The notes under the pieces: generated by a model
Database searches by the model: none
What the model was told of the DNA's origin: nothing
What the model saw: only the letters and a program-made list of their open reading frames with translations
DNA from: DASQHW01 sp038209365
Lineage (GTDB): Bacteria > Actinomycetota > Acidimicrobiia > IMCC26256 > PALSA-610
Reading direction: 5' to 3'
DNA: 34,458 nucleotides
Assembly (NCBI GenBank): GCA_038209365.1
Contig: JBBQXS010000047.1
Span: 1-34,458, forward strand
Translations under genes and position numbers: made by a program
In this document: positions 27,367 through 34,458 of the stretch, piece after piece
Layout of the letters: each line of letters starts with the position of its first letter
How positions within the stretch are numbered: the stretch's first letter is position 1

Positions 27367-28659
27367 TCATGGATCTTGTCCCTTCGTTCCACGCAGCGGA
27401 TCGGCCCTCCACCGCTCCAGCGCAGCGTTCGTGCAATGCGAGCCGGTGTTCACCGGGTTGCACCGAGCGGGAGAGCCACCGGGAATCTGTGCGACGTAGT
27501 TCGTGCCGAACAGCGCGCTGAGCCCAGGTACGGGGTAATCGGTGCTGACAAACTGCGCGCCACTCCCGAGCGCGGCATCGCGCATCGTCGTGTCACCGAG
27601 ACGCGCCTGCACGGTATCGGCGTCGGCGCGCGTGCGGACGAGGTAGCCCATGCGTACGAGCTCGCGGACCTCGGCGAGATTGGAGCCCAGCGGATCGTTG
27701 CGCTTCACGAACGCCGCGTCGGCGTCGCCGGGGTTGGCGTTCGTGAAGAGGACTCGGCCCGTCAGGCTCGGATGGCCTGCGAGGTAGTCCGTCCGATAGT
27801 GACCGCCGTTGTCCATGAGGAACATGACCTTGCCGCGCGCGTCGCCGAGCCGCGGCCAGCCGGTGTTCAGGACGGCGTCTTCCAACGTCGCGCGGCCGCC
27901 ACGAACCGCGTCCGGCGTGATGATGCGCGACGGCGGGAACACGGAGCGGATCTCGGCGTCGAGCGCGTCGAGCTCGGGGCGACCGATCAGATGCGGGATC
28001 ACGAAACCGGCGTTGACCGGATCGGGAATCGGCTCGTCCTTCAGCTCCACAAGGATCGCGAGAGGCAGGTGCGCCGGGTTGGCGTCAGACCATGCCTTCA
28101 GCTGACGGAGGCAGATGACGAACGTAAGACAACGACTGAGGAAGTCGATCTCTTGCACGTGAAGCACCTTGAAACCGGGTCGCTCGAGCGCGGGCTCACC
28201 CGAATCTGCAGGCAATCCGAGTATCGGCAGGAGGTGTCGTTGGTCGTACAGGCCACCCTGCGGATCGGCGAAGACATCGAGCTCGATTTGTCGCACTCCC
28301 TGCTCCGCGAACTGCTGCGCGAGCGGCGCGTGCGTGTACTCGAGTGAGTCGGCGAGCGCGGGCGAGAACGCGCGCAACGCCGACCACACCGGCTCTTGAG
28401 GACGGATGTGGTACGAGTTGTGCGATCCGATCACCTGGATCTGATTCATACGAAGGCATCGGTCCGCAAGCGACGTCTGCGGATACGTAGTCGCGTCGGT
28501 GCTCGTGCCGGGGCGATATTGCGCACTCCACCCTTGGCAGATCGTCGCGAACGGGTCGTGACGCGGTGAAGCGTCCGCCGGGACGACGAACAAGCAGATC
28601 ACCACGGTCAACACGGCCGTCACGCTCCAGGCCGCCTTGCGAGCCAACACCTGCCGCAT
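27367..28659 (-). CDS. Secreted Ca-type phosphoinositide phospholipase C-like protein
   Basis: A 430-residue exported protein. The start ATG 28659 has AGAGGAG upstream at good spacing. The signal peptide (WSVTAVLTVVICLFVVPADA, cleavage near residue 30) precedes a mature domain with VIGSHNSYHIRPQEPV (His80), GVRQIELDVFADPQGGLYDQ and FKVLHVQEIDF, the His/Glu/Asp set of the calcium-dependent PI-PLC family. Relatives are the Streptomyces antibioticus phosphatidylinositol-specific enzymes. Further segments are LPLAILVELKDEPIP and GKVMFLMDNGGHY. It would cleave phosphatidylinositol or a related lipid outside the cell. It stands alone, downstream of a DDN-type gene that faces away. Confidence 0.82.
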   Translation of the reverse strand: MRQVLARKAAWSVTAVLTVVICLFVVPADASPRHDPFATICQGWSAQYRPGTSTDATTYPQTSLADRCLRMNQIQVIGSHNSYHIRPQEPVWSALRAFSPALADSLEYTHAPLAQQFAEQGVRQIELDVFADPQGGLYDQRHLLPILGLPADSGEPALERPGFKVLHVQEIDFLSRCLTFVICLRQLKAWSDANPAHLPLAILVELKDEPIPDPVNAGFVIPHLIGRPELDALDAEIRSVFPPSRIITPDAVRGGRATLEDAVLNTGWPRLGDARGKVMFLMDNGGHYRTDYLAGHPSLTGRVLFTNANPGDADAAFVKRNDPLGSNLAEVRELVRMGYLVRTRADADTVQARLGDTTMRDAALGSGAQFVSTDYPVPGLSALFGTNYVAQIPGGSPARCNPVNTGSHCTNAALERWRADPLRGTKGQDP

Positions 28660-28824
28660 GGAACGCTCCTCTCGAGTGGTGCGTGTCGCGGGGCTTACCT
28701 CAACACTCGCTGAACCGCGCTGCAAGGGGAGTGAGCGCATGACGCTTACGCCAAGATGCGGCCGCCCTGCGTCCTCACTACCGTACGCCGCGCGGGTACC
28801 CAACTTGCCGGAAATGGAGCAATC

Positions 28825-29217
28825 GTGGTCGACCGAAACGGCCTCAGGCAGCCACTACAGCGACTTGTAGTGGGGCTTACTCGTGCGGGCCTCAGCGTAC
28901 GAGGCTCACAGGAACTGCTCGTACGTCACCACAGGACAGACTCGGTGCAACGCGTGCTGGTGTTCCCGGTGTCGGTCGACGGTGCCGACTACCTCGTCTC
29001 GACTCGGCCGGACGCGCCGTGGGTCAGGAGTCTGCACCCGGGCTCACCCGCTGAGCTGCGCGTCGGCCGACGCCGCCGCAGCGTCCGCGCCATATCCATA
29101 CAGGACGTCGATACGAGGAGGTTCTTGCAGGCTTACTACGCACAGGTTCCGCGCCTGCTCGTACGCGAACCCCCGAGTGCGCGAGAGCCTGTGGTGTTTC
29201 GCCTCGAATCTGCCTGA
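28825..29217 (+). CDS. DDN/DUF385-type (deazaflavin-dependent nitroreductase family) protein, possibly degenerate
   Basis: 130 residues from GTG 28825, with GGAG 5 nt upstream. The pattern VGLTRAGLSVRGSQELLV, then FPVSVDGADYLVSTRPDAPW and VRSLHPGSPAELRVGRRRRS fits the F420-dependent DDN family (beta-barrel: V-x-DG-x-x-YLV, WVRNL). The usual GRxSG cofactor-phosphate loop after the first strand is replaced by HHRTDSVQRV, so cofactor binding may be lost. The nucleotide composition of this part is less uniformly GC at third positions than the metabolic region. Either a divergent member or a decaying gene. Confidence 0.55.
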   Translation: MVDRNGLRQPLQRLVVGLTRAGLSVRGSQELLVRHHRTDSVQRVLVFPVSVDGADYLVSTRPDAPWVRSLHPGSPAELRVGRRRRSVRAISIQDVDTRRFLQAYYAQVPRLLVREPPSAREPVVFRLESA

Positions 29218-29310
29218 TGTGGCTGCCCGTTGCGTCCACCGCAGAACGCCGGGTGCGTGAGACGTTCTCCTTGGCGTGCGGGAACACCATCGGCAACACT
29301 CGCCTTTGAT

Positions 29311-29454
29311 ATGGCCGGAACAGTTGATCGTGGGGACGGGGCTTCACCTGACCCGGCCGTGACCAGCCAGCTGCTTGCATTTGTCGAGAAGACTTCGGAT
29401 CTGGTGGGTGTTGTCGACGAGCGGAGCCGAGTGCTCTACCTGAGCACGCCTTGA
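29311..29454 (+). pseudogene. Truncated PAS-domain fragment
   Basis: ATG 29311 opens 47 codons ending at a TGA (29452-29454). The last part, QLLAFVEKTSDLVGVVDERS then RVLYLSTP, is the start of a PAS sensor domain (the first helix and the D-x-x-G/R-V-LYL strand). The rest of the PAS domain and any kinase or cyclase output are absent, and no continuation was seen in other frames downstream. It is probably the remnant of a signalling gene. Confidence 0.5.
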
Positions 29455-29591
29455 GCGAATGCCAACACCAGTCAACAGCAACGACGACGACAACAACGGT
29501 GGGCTGAACGCTTCCCCGGCCACGGCGCGACTTAGACGGCAATGATCGCGGGAGGTCAACGAGCCTCTCACCCGAACACGCGTGTCCGAGT

Positions 29592-29735
29592 TCAGCCGTC
29601 GCCCAAGTTCCTCTTTCGGCGATTACAACTGCGACACCAAACGCGGTCGGTGTGATGGTCGGTCGTCAGGTCGTGCGATTCGTGCGGCTCGCGTTTCCAT
29701 CCCGGACAGGTCCAGCCGTTCTCGTCGATGATCAC
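29592..29735 (-). pseudogene. Short HNH-endonuclease frame, internally deleted
   Basis: GTG 29735 opens 47 codons: VIIDENGWTCPGWKREPHES, then HDLTTDHHTDRVWCRSCNRR and KRNLGDG. The beginning and end match actinobacterial/phage HNH proteins (CPGWKR-x-PH...DH...CRSCN-x-RKR). The usual 12-15 residues between the DH and the CRSCN parts, which carry the central Asn, are missing. The frame is closed upstream by a TGA 15 nt before the GTG. It is most likely a degraded remnant; a minimal nuclease is less likely. Confidence 0.5.
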
Positions 29736-29832
29736 ATGCTTAATCCGGATTCAGCTGTCGCCAGGAGTTGATATGAGTGCGGTGTGCCACGATCGATCGT
29801 CGATCCAGTCGGAGGCGAAATCGTTCGTTGCG

Positions 29833-32800
29833 TTATGGCAGGTTGGGACATGTCTTCTCGTATGCGTCGAAGGTACCGACGTACTGGGCCCACTCCGCCA
29901 ACGTGAGATTGCGGTTGGCCAGCCGACACGAGGCGTGCACGAGCGAGGGAATGTCGATGCGCCACTCGGTTACTCTCGACGTCCGCGCGTCGGGTGGAAG
30001 TGCTTCAACGGCGATGACGCGATCGGTAGTGACGACGATCTGTTCGAGGCCGATGTTCTCGCCGGCGAGCGGCGCCAGCGTGTAGGTCACGCTGCCGTTC
30101 GCGACGGCGCGCGCGGTTAGCACGGGGCTGGGACCGCGCTGGAAAGACACTGGAATCGACACGACCGTCGTGCCGTTGCCGTCAAACACCGTCGATTGGT
30201 CGCTCGTAGGAACGCTCCACACTGCGCCGCCGCTGTCGAGGTCGTACATGGTCATGGTGGTTCCGTTGGTCGCGACCAGGTGGTGCCCGTCAGGCGAGGA
30301 GAGGCCGTAGGAGTTCTCCGCCAGCACTATCGTGCGGATCGGGTCCCAGCCTGGTGTCCTCGCGTCATAGATGTGCACCGTCGTCGTGAAGCCCAAGCTC
30401 GTGTTGTCGAGAACCGTTGTCTGCACGACGAGCCGCTCGCCACCCGCCACCAGCTGGACACCCGCGCCGCCGTAGCCAAACGGGCAAGATTCGTCGACGG
30501 CGAGGTCTTGGTGCCCCGCGAGCACCCCTCCTTGAAAGTCCCATACTCGCAGCTGCGAGCCGATCGCGTCCGCAATCCGGCCAAACGAGGCGGTGCCCGA
30601 GAAGCTCAGCCCACCGAGGCAGGTTGCCGATCGAGGCCGCGGCCCGAGTAGATGCAACATCTGCGCACCGGTGCGGGTGCTGAGGAGGTCGACAGTGCCG
30701 TCGGCGAAGCGGACGGCCACCGCGTCCGAGGTATCACCGAATGTCACCTGGTCAACGGCCATGCGCAGCGCGACGTCGAGTCGCCGGGTAGACGGGCTGA
30801 GCGGCACAACGTGAGCGGTGTTACGACTGTCAACGACAAAGAGCATCGTTGCGTCGGGCGACAACACGCTCAGACGCACCGGACCACCGACCGGACCGAT
30901 CTCGCGACTCGCTACGACGTCGGACCTCGCGCGCCCGCTGCTAGCGAGCACGGGCACCGCGCCGTCGCCGCCGGCCCCGAGGAGCGTAGCGTCGTTCGAA
31001 AACGTCGCCATCTTGGCACCGATGGCATCACCTCCGGGCAAATAAGACGGCGCGAGCGGTGCCGACAACCCGCCGACGAACGACCGGGATGCGAGCGTGT
31101 AGACGCCTAGCAGATCCGCGCGGTGCACTGCGTCGGTGCTGTACTGGAAAGCGACGCGATCGAGGTTCGCGCTCACCGCGATCGGTTCGGAGCTGGTCGC
31201 GCCCACGGGCGGGCCGACATTCGTCACGTCGACACCCCCCGTTGAGAGGTCAACCCGCAGCATCGAGAACCCATCCAGGCCAAATGCCCGCCCGCGCAGC
31301 GACACCATCGCGAGACGGGAACCGTCTGCCGAGTAGCGAACACGAACTGCCTCCTCGACCTCCCTCGTCGGGAACGACCGGAGGAGTGTTCCCGTCGTCG
31401 TCGAGTACACGCGCAGAGTGTTCCCTCCCGAGACAGTTGCAACTGCCAGCTGCTGGCCGTCCGGCGACATAGAGATCGAGTTATACGGGATGTCTCCCGT
31501 CACGCCGAGGCGATCGAAGCGAATCGTCGCGATCGCGTGACCCCGTCCATCGAAGGTGTGTACGCGCATGTCGAAATCGTTCGAATCGGGAAGCGTCATG
31601 ACCGCCACATTGCCGCTGGGTGCAGCGGCGAGGGCCGTGATGCAGCACGCGGTTGGCGACGACCAGCTCCACAGCGGCGACCACCGCGCTCCGACTGCGT
31701 CACTGCGAAACGCCGCGAGGTGCTGGGCGCCCGCGACGACGATCGTCGCGGCGTCCGCGAACGCCACGTGCGCCTCCCCGTTGTAGTTCGCGTTGCCGAG
31801 GGAGGGTCCCGGGAACGACGCGAGCAGACGGAAATCCGAAAGGCTCCATACGCCAACGCGGCCGTCGACTCCGAGCGCGGCGGCGCGGGTCCCATCGCTT
31901 GTGACGGCGACGTCTGCGATCGGACCCGAGAGACCCTGGAGCCATGTGACCACGGATGGATCGCGCTGCAACGCGGCGAGCAGCTGCCCTTGGAGGTCGG
32001 CGCGCGGAATCAAGTCACCGGAGAGCTGCGAGAAGCGTGTCGCCTCGGCGGCGAGGACGATGCCGCGATCGACGGCGTTGTTGTTCACCGCTGACTGCGA
32101 ACCGAGCAGGAGCTGACGGGCGACGCCCGCGAGACGCTGCCGATCCGTACGGGTCCGCTGGTCGACCAACTTTCCATTCAGCGTGACGAGGTTCCCGTTT
32201 GCGGTCGTGAGCTGGCCCGCACGCGCTTCGGCGAGCGTGCGTTGCCGGTCGGCCTCGGTGGCACTTTCCTGCGCGGCGGCTCGTTGCCGGTCGGCCTCGG
32301 TGGCGCTTTCCTGCGCGGCGGCCCGTTGTCGGTCAGCTTCGGTGGCGCTTTGCTGCGCGGCGGCTTGCTGTTGTTGAGCTCTGGTGGCGCTCTGTTGCGC
32401 GGCGACTCGTTGCCGACCGGCTTCCGTCGCGCTCGACTGCGCTTCGCGCTGACGGGCTAACGCAAGGCCACGTTGGCCGTCCGCGTCCCGACGACGTTGC
32501 TCGGCGAGGTTCCGCTCCTTCGTCGCCACCAAACTCGCGCTCGACGCCAGCCCTGCCTGTTCGTCCGCGCGTCGCTGCTCGTCACGAGCTCGCGCCTCAC
32601 TCCGGCGGGCGGCAGCCGCGCTGCGACGCGCCGCCGCAGCCGTGTTCACTGCGAACACAGAGGTCCCTACCGCCGCGAGCGTCAACAGCACCAGCGCGGC
32701 TCCTGCCGCCCACGCGTGCCGCAACGTCCGGCGATGCTGACGCACGTCCTCACCTGCCAGGTCATCCTTCGCCATCCCGTGCACCGGCGCCGCCAACTCT

Positions 32801-33285
32801 GCGATCTGATCCCGGAACCGGCCATCGGTCAGATCGAGCTGTACCTCCGAACGCGCCCACCGCATATCCACATGACGCGGCTCCTCAAGGAAACAGCCGC
32901 CGAAAGCGGCCGCGCCCAGCGCGGTGGTGTGCTGCCAGTCGAAGTCGTTCGCGTCGTTGTCCCAGACGATCTCGCCCTCGGTGAGCAACATGAGGAGATT
33001 GCCGGAGCCGTGCTTGGCTCGCCATTGCGCGATCTCGCGTGCAACCCACGGCGACGCCGCCGCCTCGGGCGAGGCGAGCATCAAGAAAAACCGCGAGTCG
33101 TCAATCGCTTCCGCGATCGACGACCACAACCCCGGATTCGCCGACAGTCCCGTCCGGTCTCGGAACACGTTCAACGCGCGACGGCGCCACCACGGCTTCG
33201 CGAAGCGTGCCAGGCCGTCCTGCACCCGCTCCGAGAGAAGGTCGTCGCCCTCGTGACTGTACGAGACGAACACGTCGTAACTCAT
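29833..33285 (-). CDS. TIR-domain / transmembrane / coiled-coil / beta-propeller protein
   Basis: A 1150-residue multidomain protein. Residues 1-165 are a TIR domain: MSYDVFVSYSHEGDDLLSER, VFRDRTGLSAN, and FLMLASPEAAASPWVAREIA, with the NADase-type Glu at position 84. One membrane helix is at about 191-213 (AWAAGAALVLLTLAAVGTSV). Residues about 218-400 are a charged coiled coil containing five 14-residue repeats of the type AAQESATEADRQR. From about 440 to the end is a WD40/PQQ-like beta-propeller (ADVAVTSDGTRAAALGVDGR, VGVWSLSDFRLL; SMSPDGQQLAVATV; LRVWDFQGG; IYDARTPGWDPI). The start ATG 33285 is chosen because the TIR domain begins there. TIR proteins of this kind are predicted in cell-death or antiviral signalling; here the role is inferred. 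Confidence 0.85.
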   Translation of the reverse strand: MSYDVFVSYSHEGDDLLSERVQDGLARFAKPWWRRRALNVFRDRTGLSANPGLWSSIAEAIDDSRFFLMLASPEAAASPWVAREIAQWRAKHGSGNLLMLLTEGEIVWDNDANDFDWQHTTALGAAAFGGCFLEEPRHVDMRWARSEVQLDLTDGRFRDQIAELAAPVHGMAKDDLAGEDVRQHRRTLRHAWAAGAALVLLTLAAVGTSVFAVNTAAAARRSAAAARRSEARARDEQRRADEQAGLASSASLVATKERNLAEQRRRDADGQRGLALARQREAQSSATEAGRQRVAAQQSATRAQQQQAAAQQSATEADRQRAAAQESATEADRQRAAAQESATEADRQRTLAEARAGQLTTANGNLVTLNGKLVDQRTRTDRQRLAGVARQLLLGSQSAVNNNAVDRGIVLAAEATRFSQLSGDLIPRADLQGQLLAALQRDPSVVTWLQGLSGPIADVAVTSDGTRAAALGVDGRVGVWSLSDFRLLASFPGPSLGNANYNGEAHVAFADAATIVVAGAQHLAAFRSDAVGARWSPLWSWSSPTACCITALAAAPSGNVAVMTLPDSNDFDMRVHTFDGRGHAIATIRFDRLGVTGDIPYNSISMSPDGQQLAVATVSGGNTLRVYSTTTGTLLRSFPTREVEEAVRVRYSADGSRLAMVSLRGRAFGLDGFSMLRVDLSTGGVDVTNVGPPVGATSSEPIAVSANLDRVAFQYSTDAVHRADLLGVYTLASRSFVGGLSAPLAPSYLPGGDAIGAKMATFSNDATLLGAGGDGAVPVLASSGRARSDVVASREIGPVGGPVRLSVLSPDATMLFVVDSRNTAHVVPLSPSTRRLDVALRMAVDQVTFGDTSDAVAVRFADGTVDLLSTRTGAQMLHLLGPRPRSATCLGGLSFSGTASFGRIADAIGSQLRVWDFQGGVLAGHQDLAVDESCPFGYGGAGVQLVAGGERLVVQTTVLDNTSLGFTTTVHIYDARTPGWDPIRTIVLAENSYGLSSPDGHHLVATNGTTMTMYDLDSGGAVWSVPTSDQSTVFDGNGTTVVSIPVSFQRGPSPVLTARAVANGSVTYTLAPLAGENIGLEQIVVTTDRVIAVEALPPDARTSRVTEWRIDIPSLVHASCRLANRNLTLAEWAQYVGTFDAYEKTCPNLP
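32241..32450 (-). repeat. Five tandem 42-bp coding repeats in the TIR protein
   Basis: Five contiguous copies of a 42-bp unit (32241-32282, 32283-32324, 32325-32366, 32367-32408, 32409-32450). The first two are nearly identical (2 or 3 differences) and the last two more diverged. The unit encodes 14 in-frame residues, so copy changes would lengthen or shorten the coiled coil without breaking the frame. Confidence 0.85.
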
Positions 33286-33324
33286 CGGTTTTAACCCCCG
33301 CTCGCTCCCCACAGGCTCCCAAAA

Positions 33325-33337
33325 CCCCCCCGGGGGG
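33325..33337. repeat. C7/G6 homopolymer palindrome
   Basis: Seven C followed by six G, about 40-52 bp upstream of the TIR start on its own strand. If translation began at an upstream in-frame GTG at 33351, the tract would be coding (MTLMGPPGGFW). Such tracts are prone to slippage. Confidence 0.5.
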
Positions 33338-33487
33338 CCCATCAGCGTCACTGAATGAGGTGATCTCTAGCCCCGGTCCTTCTACGACGTCAATGAGGAT
33401 GTCAAGCGTGAACCAGGCGCCCGTATCGGCGATTCGAACCCGCGTCCACCTTTTCTAGCTGTGGCACTTGTTTGCGCATGTAGGGCA

Positions 33488-33522
33488 GGGTGACGCCGCA
33501 CGCGTCCACTGCGGCGTCACCC
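33488..33522 (-). terminator. 13-bp perfect hairpin after the secreted-protein gene
   Basis: GGGTGACGCCGCA (33488-33500) pairs perfectly with TGCGGCGTCACCC (33510-33522) around a 9-nt loop. It lies 17 nt past the stop at 33540 on the minus strand. No strong T-run follows. Confidence 0.7.
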
Positions 33523-33539
33523 TCGAATCGGGGAGGAGT

Positions 33540-34148
33540 TCAGCACTTCCCGTACAACACCGAGGACGTGCCATTGGCGTTGAACGCCTTGTAGTACTCG
33601 TGCTGGAATTTCCGGTAGGCCGTCACGTTCCCGGTGACCGCGAGCCAGCGCAGCTCAACCGTTGCGACGTAGTGATGTGCGTAGGACAGGTCGTAGCTGG
33701 TCTCTGACAGCTGGGGAAACGCGACAGGATTCGATCGGTAGTCCGTTTCGCGAATCCATCCGCCCGACCAGACGTATCCATTCGCCTCGACATCCCAGAC
33801 CCGGGCTCGCCACTCGGTGTGATAGAAGGTCGAAGCGTTCCGGTAGTAATACGCCACTCGACTCGGTGCCATCACACCAATCCGTTGCGTTCGCTGACCG
33901 TTGACCCAACGGGGTGCCGAGCACACCGCTGCCGGCGTGTTGGCGGTGTCTTGAAACGTGATCGTTGCCATCGGATCGGTTTGGCTCGCATCGAACAGCA
34001 CCGATGCGTTCACCGGCGCCGCGGCGGCCATTCCCGCGAGCGTCGTGAGGGCGAGCAGGCCCGCCACGCGGGTCATTCGTCGCCGCCAGCCCGATATCGG
34101 CGTCCGACGCCGCCGGCTCTCGGAAGGAGTTGCTGTCGCCAAGGACAT
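33540..34148 (-). CDS. Secreted protein of unknown function
   Basis: A 202-residue exported protein. The start ATG 34148 is preceded by AAAGGGGA 7 nt upstream; ATG 34076 is a weaker alternative. An unusually long basic N-region (SRRRRTPISGWRRRMTRVAG) is followed by the hydrophobic core GLLALTTLAGMAAAAP and a likely cleavage at NA-SV (near residue 48). The mature part is rich in Tyr and Trp (YYYRNASTFYHTEWRARVWD, EANGYVWSGGWIRETDYRSN, YDLSYAHHYVATVELRWLA) and looks all-beta. Two Cys (one in AAVCSAPRW, one as the last residue) could form a disulfide. No family is recognised. An IS3-type element begins about 170 bp upstream. Confidence 0.6.
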   Translation of the reverse strand: MSLATATPSESRRRRTPISGWRRRMTRVAGLLALTTLAGMAAAAPVNASVLFDASQTDPMATITFQDTANTPAAVCSAPRWVNGQRTQRIGVMAPSRVAYYYRNASTFYHTEWRARVWDVEANGYVWSGGWIRETDYRSNPVAFPQLSETSYDLSYAHHYVATVELRWLAVTGNVTAYRKFQHEYYKAFNANGTSSVLYGKC

Positions 34149-34318
34149 TTCGAATCCCCTTTCTCGCGCCGCCGCCGGCGCCCGTTCGTAGGGGACCACG
34201 GACGCTCTCTCCGTTCAGCAATCCAGCGCACAGTTCGAACGTGCGCGCCGACACACAAACGTCGAGCGTCACGCTCGTTTGGCGCGTGACCCGAAGACAA
34301 CCTCAGGTCAACCGGGGC
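34149..34318. other. Flank between the secreted-protein gene and the IS element
   Basis: 170 bp without a convincing coding frame. The palindrome GTTCGAAC occurs at 34231-34238. Any promoter of the secreted-protein gene should be here; no clear -35/-10 pair was seen. Confidence 0.4.
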
Positions 34319-34458
34319 TGAGCTTGACCCGATGTTCCGGACGGGTTGGGTGTGTTGATCATGCCGCGGAGGTGGCCTCGTAGTCGACGGGACTGAGCAT
34401 CCCGACGAACGAGTGCCGCCGTTGCGGGTTGTAGAAGCATTCGATCCATTCGAAGATG
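34319..34458 (-). mobile_element. IS3-family insertion sequence, right end (partial)
   Basis: The transposase C-terminus (34359-34458) is followed after the stop by about 40 bp ending at TGAGCTTGACCC (34319-34330, plus-strand reading). That begins with TGA and looks like an IS3-type terminal inverted repeat. The element's other end lies outside the window, so the repeat pairing and target duplication cannot be checked. Confidence 0.6.
34359..34458 (-). CDS. IS3-family transposase OrfB, C-terminal end (5' part outside window)
   Basis: The last 32 residues of an rve/DDE integrase: IFEWIECFYNPQRRHSFVGM, then LSPVDYEATSAA and a TGA at 34361-34359. The YN-x-QRRHS-x-x-G-x-LSP-x-x-YE signature is the conserved C-terminus of IS3-group (IS3/IS150-like) transposases, which mobilise the element through a circular intermediate. 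The catalytic D, D and E residues would lie outside the window. Confidence 0.85.
   Translation of the reverse strand, partial: IFEWIECFYNPQRRHSFVGMLSPVDYEATSAA

Larger units (their letters stand above)
29218..29832. other. 615-bp remnant-rich stretch
   Basis: Between the DDN-type gene and the TIR gene there is no intact gene. It contains the PAS fragment (29311-29454, plus) and the short HNH frame (29592-29735, minus), both looking like pieces of larger genes. The remainder (29455-29591 and 29736-29832) shows nothing I can assign. This composition is typical of an accessory insertion zone. Confidence 0.5.
33286..33539. other. 254-bp intergenic region upstream of the TIR gene
   Basis: No coding frame was found. 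It contains the C7/G6 tract (33325-33337) and the terminator hairpin of the neighbouring secreted-protein gene (33488-33522). A minus-strand GGGGG lies 9 nt before the TIR ATG and is a possible weak Shine-Dalgarno. No clear promoter was seen. Confidence 0.5.

Noticed and set aside
29024..29542. 172-codon minus-strand frame opposite the DDN and PAS parts
   Set aside because: Low-complexity Val and Arg/Ser runs without family features.
32241..32450. CRISPR-like direct repeats
   Set aside because: The 42-bp units are contiguous, without spacers, and lie in frame inside the TIR gene.
33425..33445. GGTTCGAATC-like T-loop sequence on the minus strand (tRNA or integration-site remnant)
   Set aside because: The flanking bases do not form a T-stem and no acceptor, D or anticodon arms are present on either strand.
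34231..34238. GTTCGAAC as a second SOS box
   Set aside because: An SOS box needs GAAC-N4-GTTC; this is an 8-bp palindrome with the halves in the opposite order.

Overview
This GC-rich window looks like actinobacterial chromosome. The signs are a DUF222-HNH (13E12-type) protein under an actinobacterial/Bacillus-style SOS box, a 180-kDa-class NAD-glutamate dehydrogenase, many acyl-CoA dehydrogenases with partner thiolase and DUF35 proteins, a deazaflavin-dependent (DDN-type) protein, and many genes whose start codon lies 6-9 nt after a TANNNT -10 box, as in leaderless transcription. An acidimicrobial or related uncultured actinobacterial lineage is plausible, but that is inference.

Positions 1-24390 are a dense metabolic region centred on acyl-CoA and alcohol/aldehyde catabolism. 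On the minus strand are a cut-off VOC protein and a frameshifted zinc alcohol dehydrogenase, divergent from an N-acyl-D-amino-acid deacylase-like amidohydrolase. Then come the SOS-type DUF222-HNH gene, a membrane protein, an acyl-CoA ligase divergent from a VOC protein, and a split acyl-CoA dehydrogenase pair transcribed divergently (7316-9559) with a GT-C-like membrane protein behind the plus-strand member. A minus-strand operon (13629-11175) encodes a possible 16-residue leader peptide, DUF35, a carboxymuconolactone-decarboxylase-like protein, a second DUF35 and a thiolase-like protein; three junctions in a row are 4-nt GTGA overlaps. Behind it lie a ferredoxin and a fused double acyl-CoA dehydrogenase, an FGGY kinase and an inositol-monophosphatase-family phosphatase. 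The phosphatase is divergent from the NAD-glutamate dehydrogenase (18332-23158). That gene converges on a classical thiolase, separated by a perfect 18-bp hairpin.

From 24481 onward the content becomes accessory: a PD40-repeat/TIG lipoprotein, a small Cys-rich protein, a STAS protein, a secreted Ca-type phosphoinositide phospholipase C-like protein, a DDN-family protein, PAS and HNH remnants, a large TIR / transmembrane / coiled-coil / beta-propeller protein, a secreted protein of unknown function, and the 3' end of an IS3-family element running off the right edge.

The most notable signals are the TIR-propeller protein (29833-33285), three divergent intergenic regions in which the two predicted -10 boxes share the same TA dinucleotide (1379-1388, 6898-6907, 8518-8527), and the SOS box that covers the start codon of the DUF222-HNH gene. 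All assignments come from reading the sequence; no database search was run.
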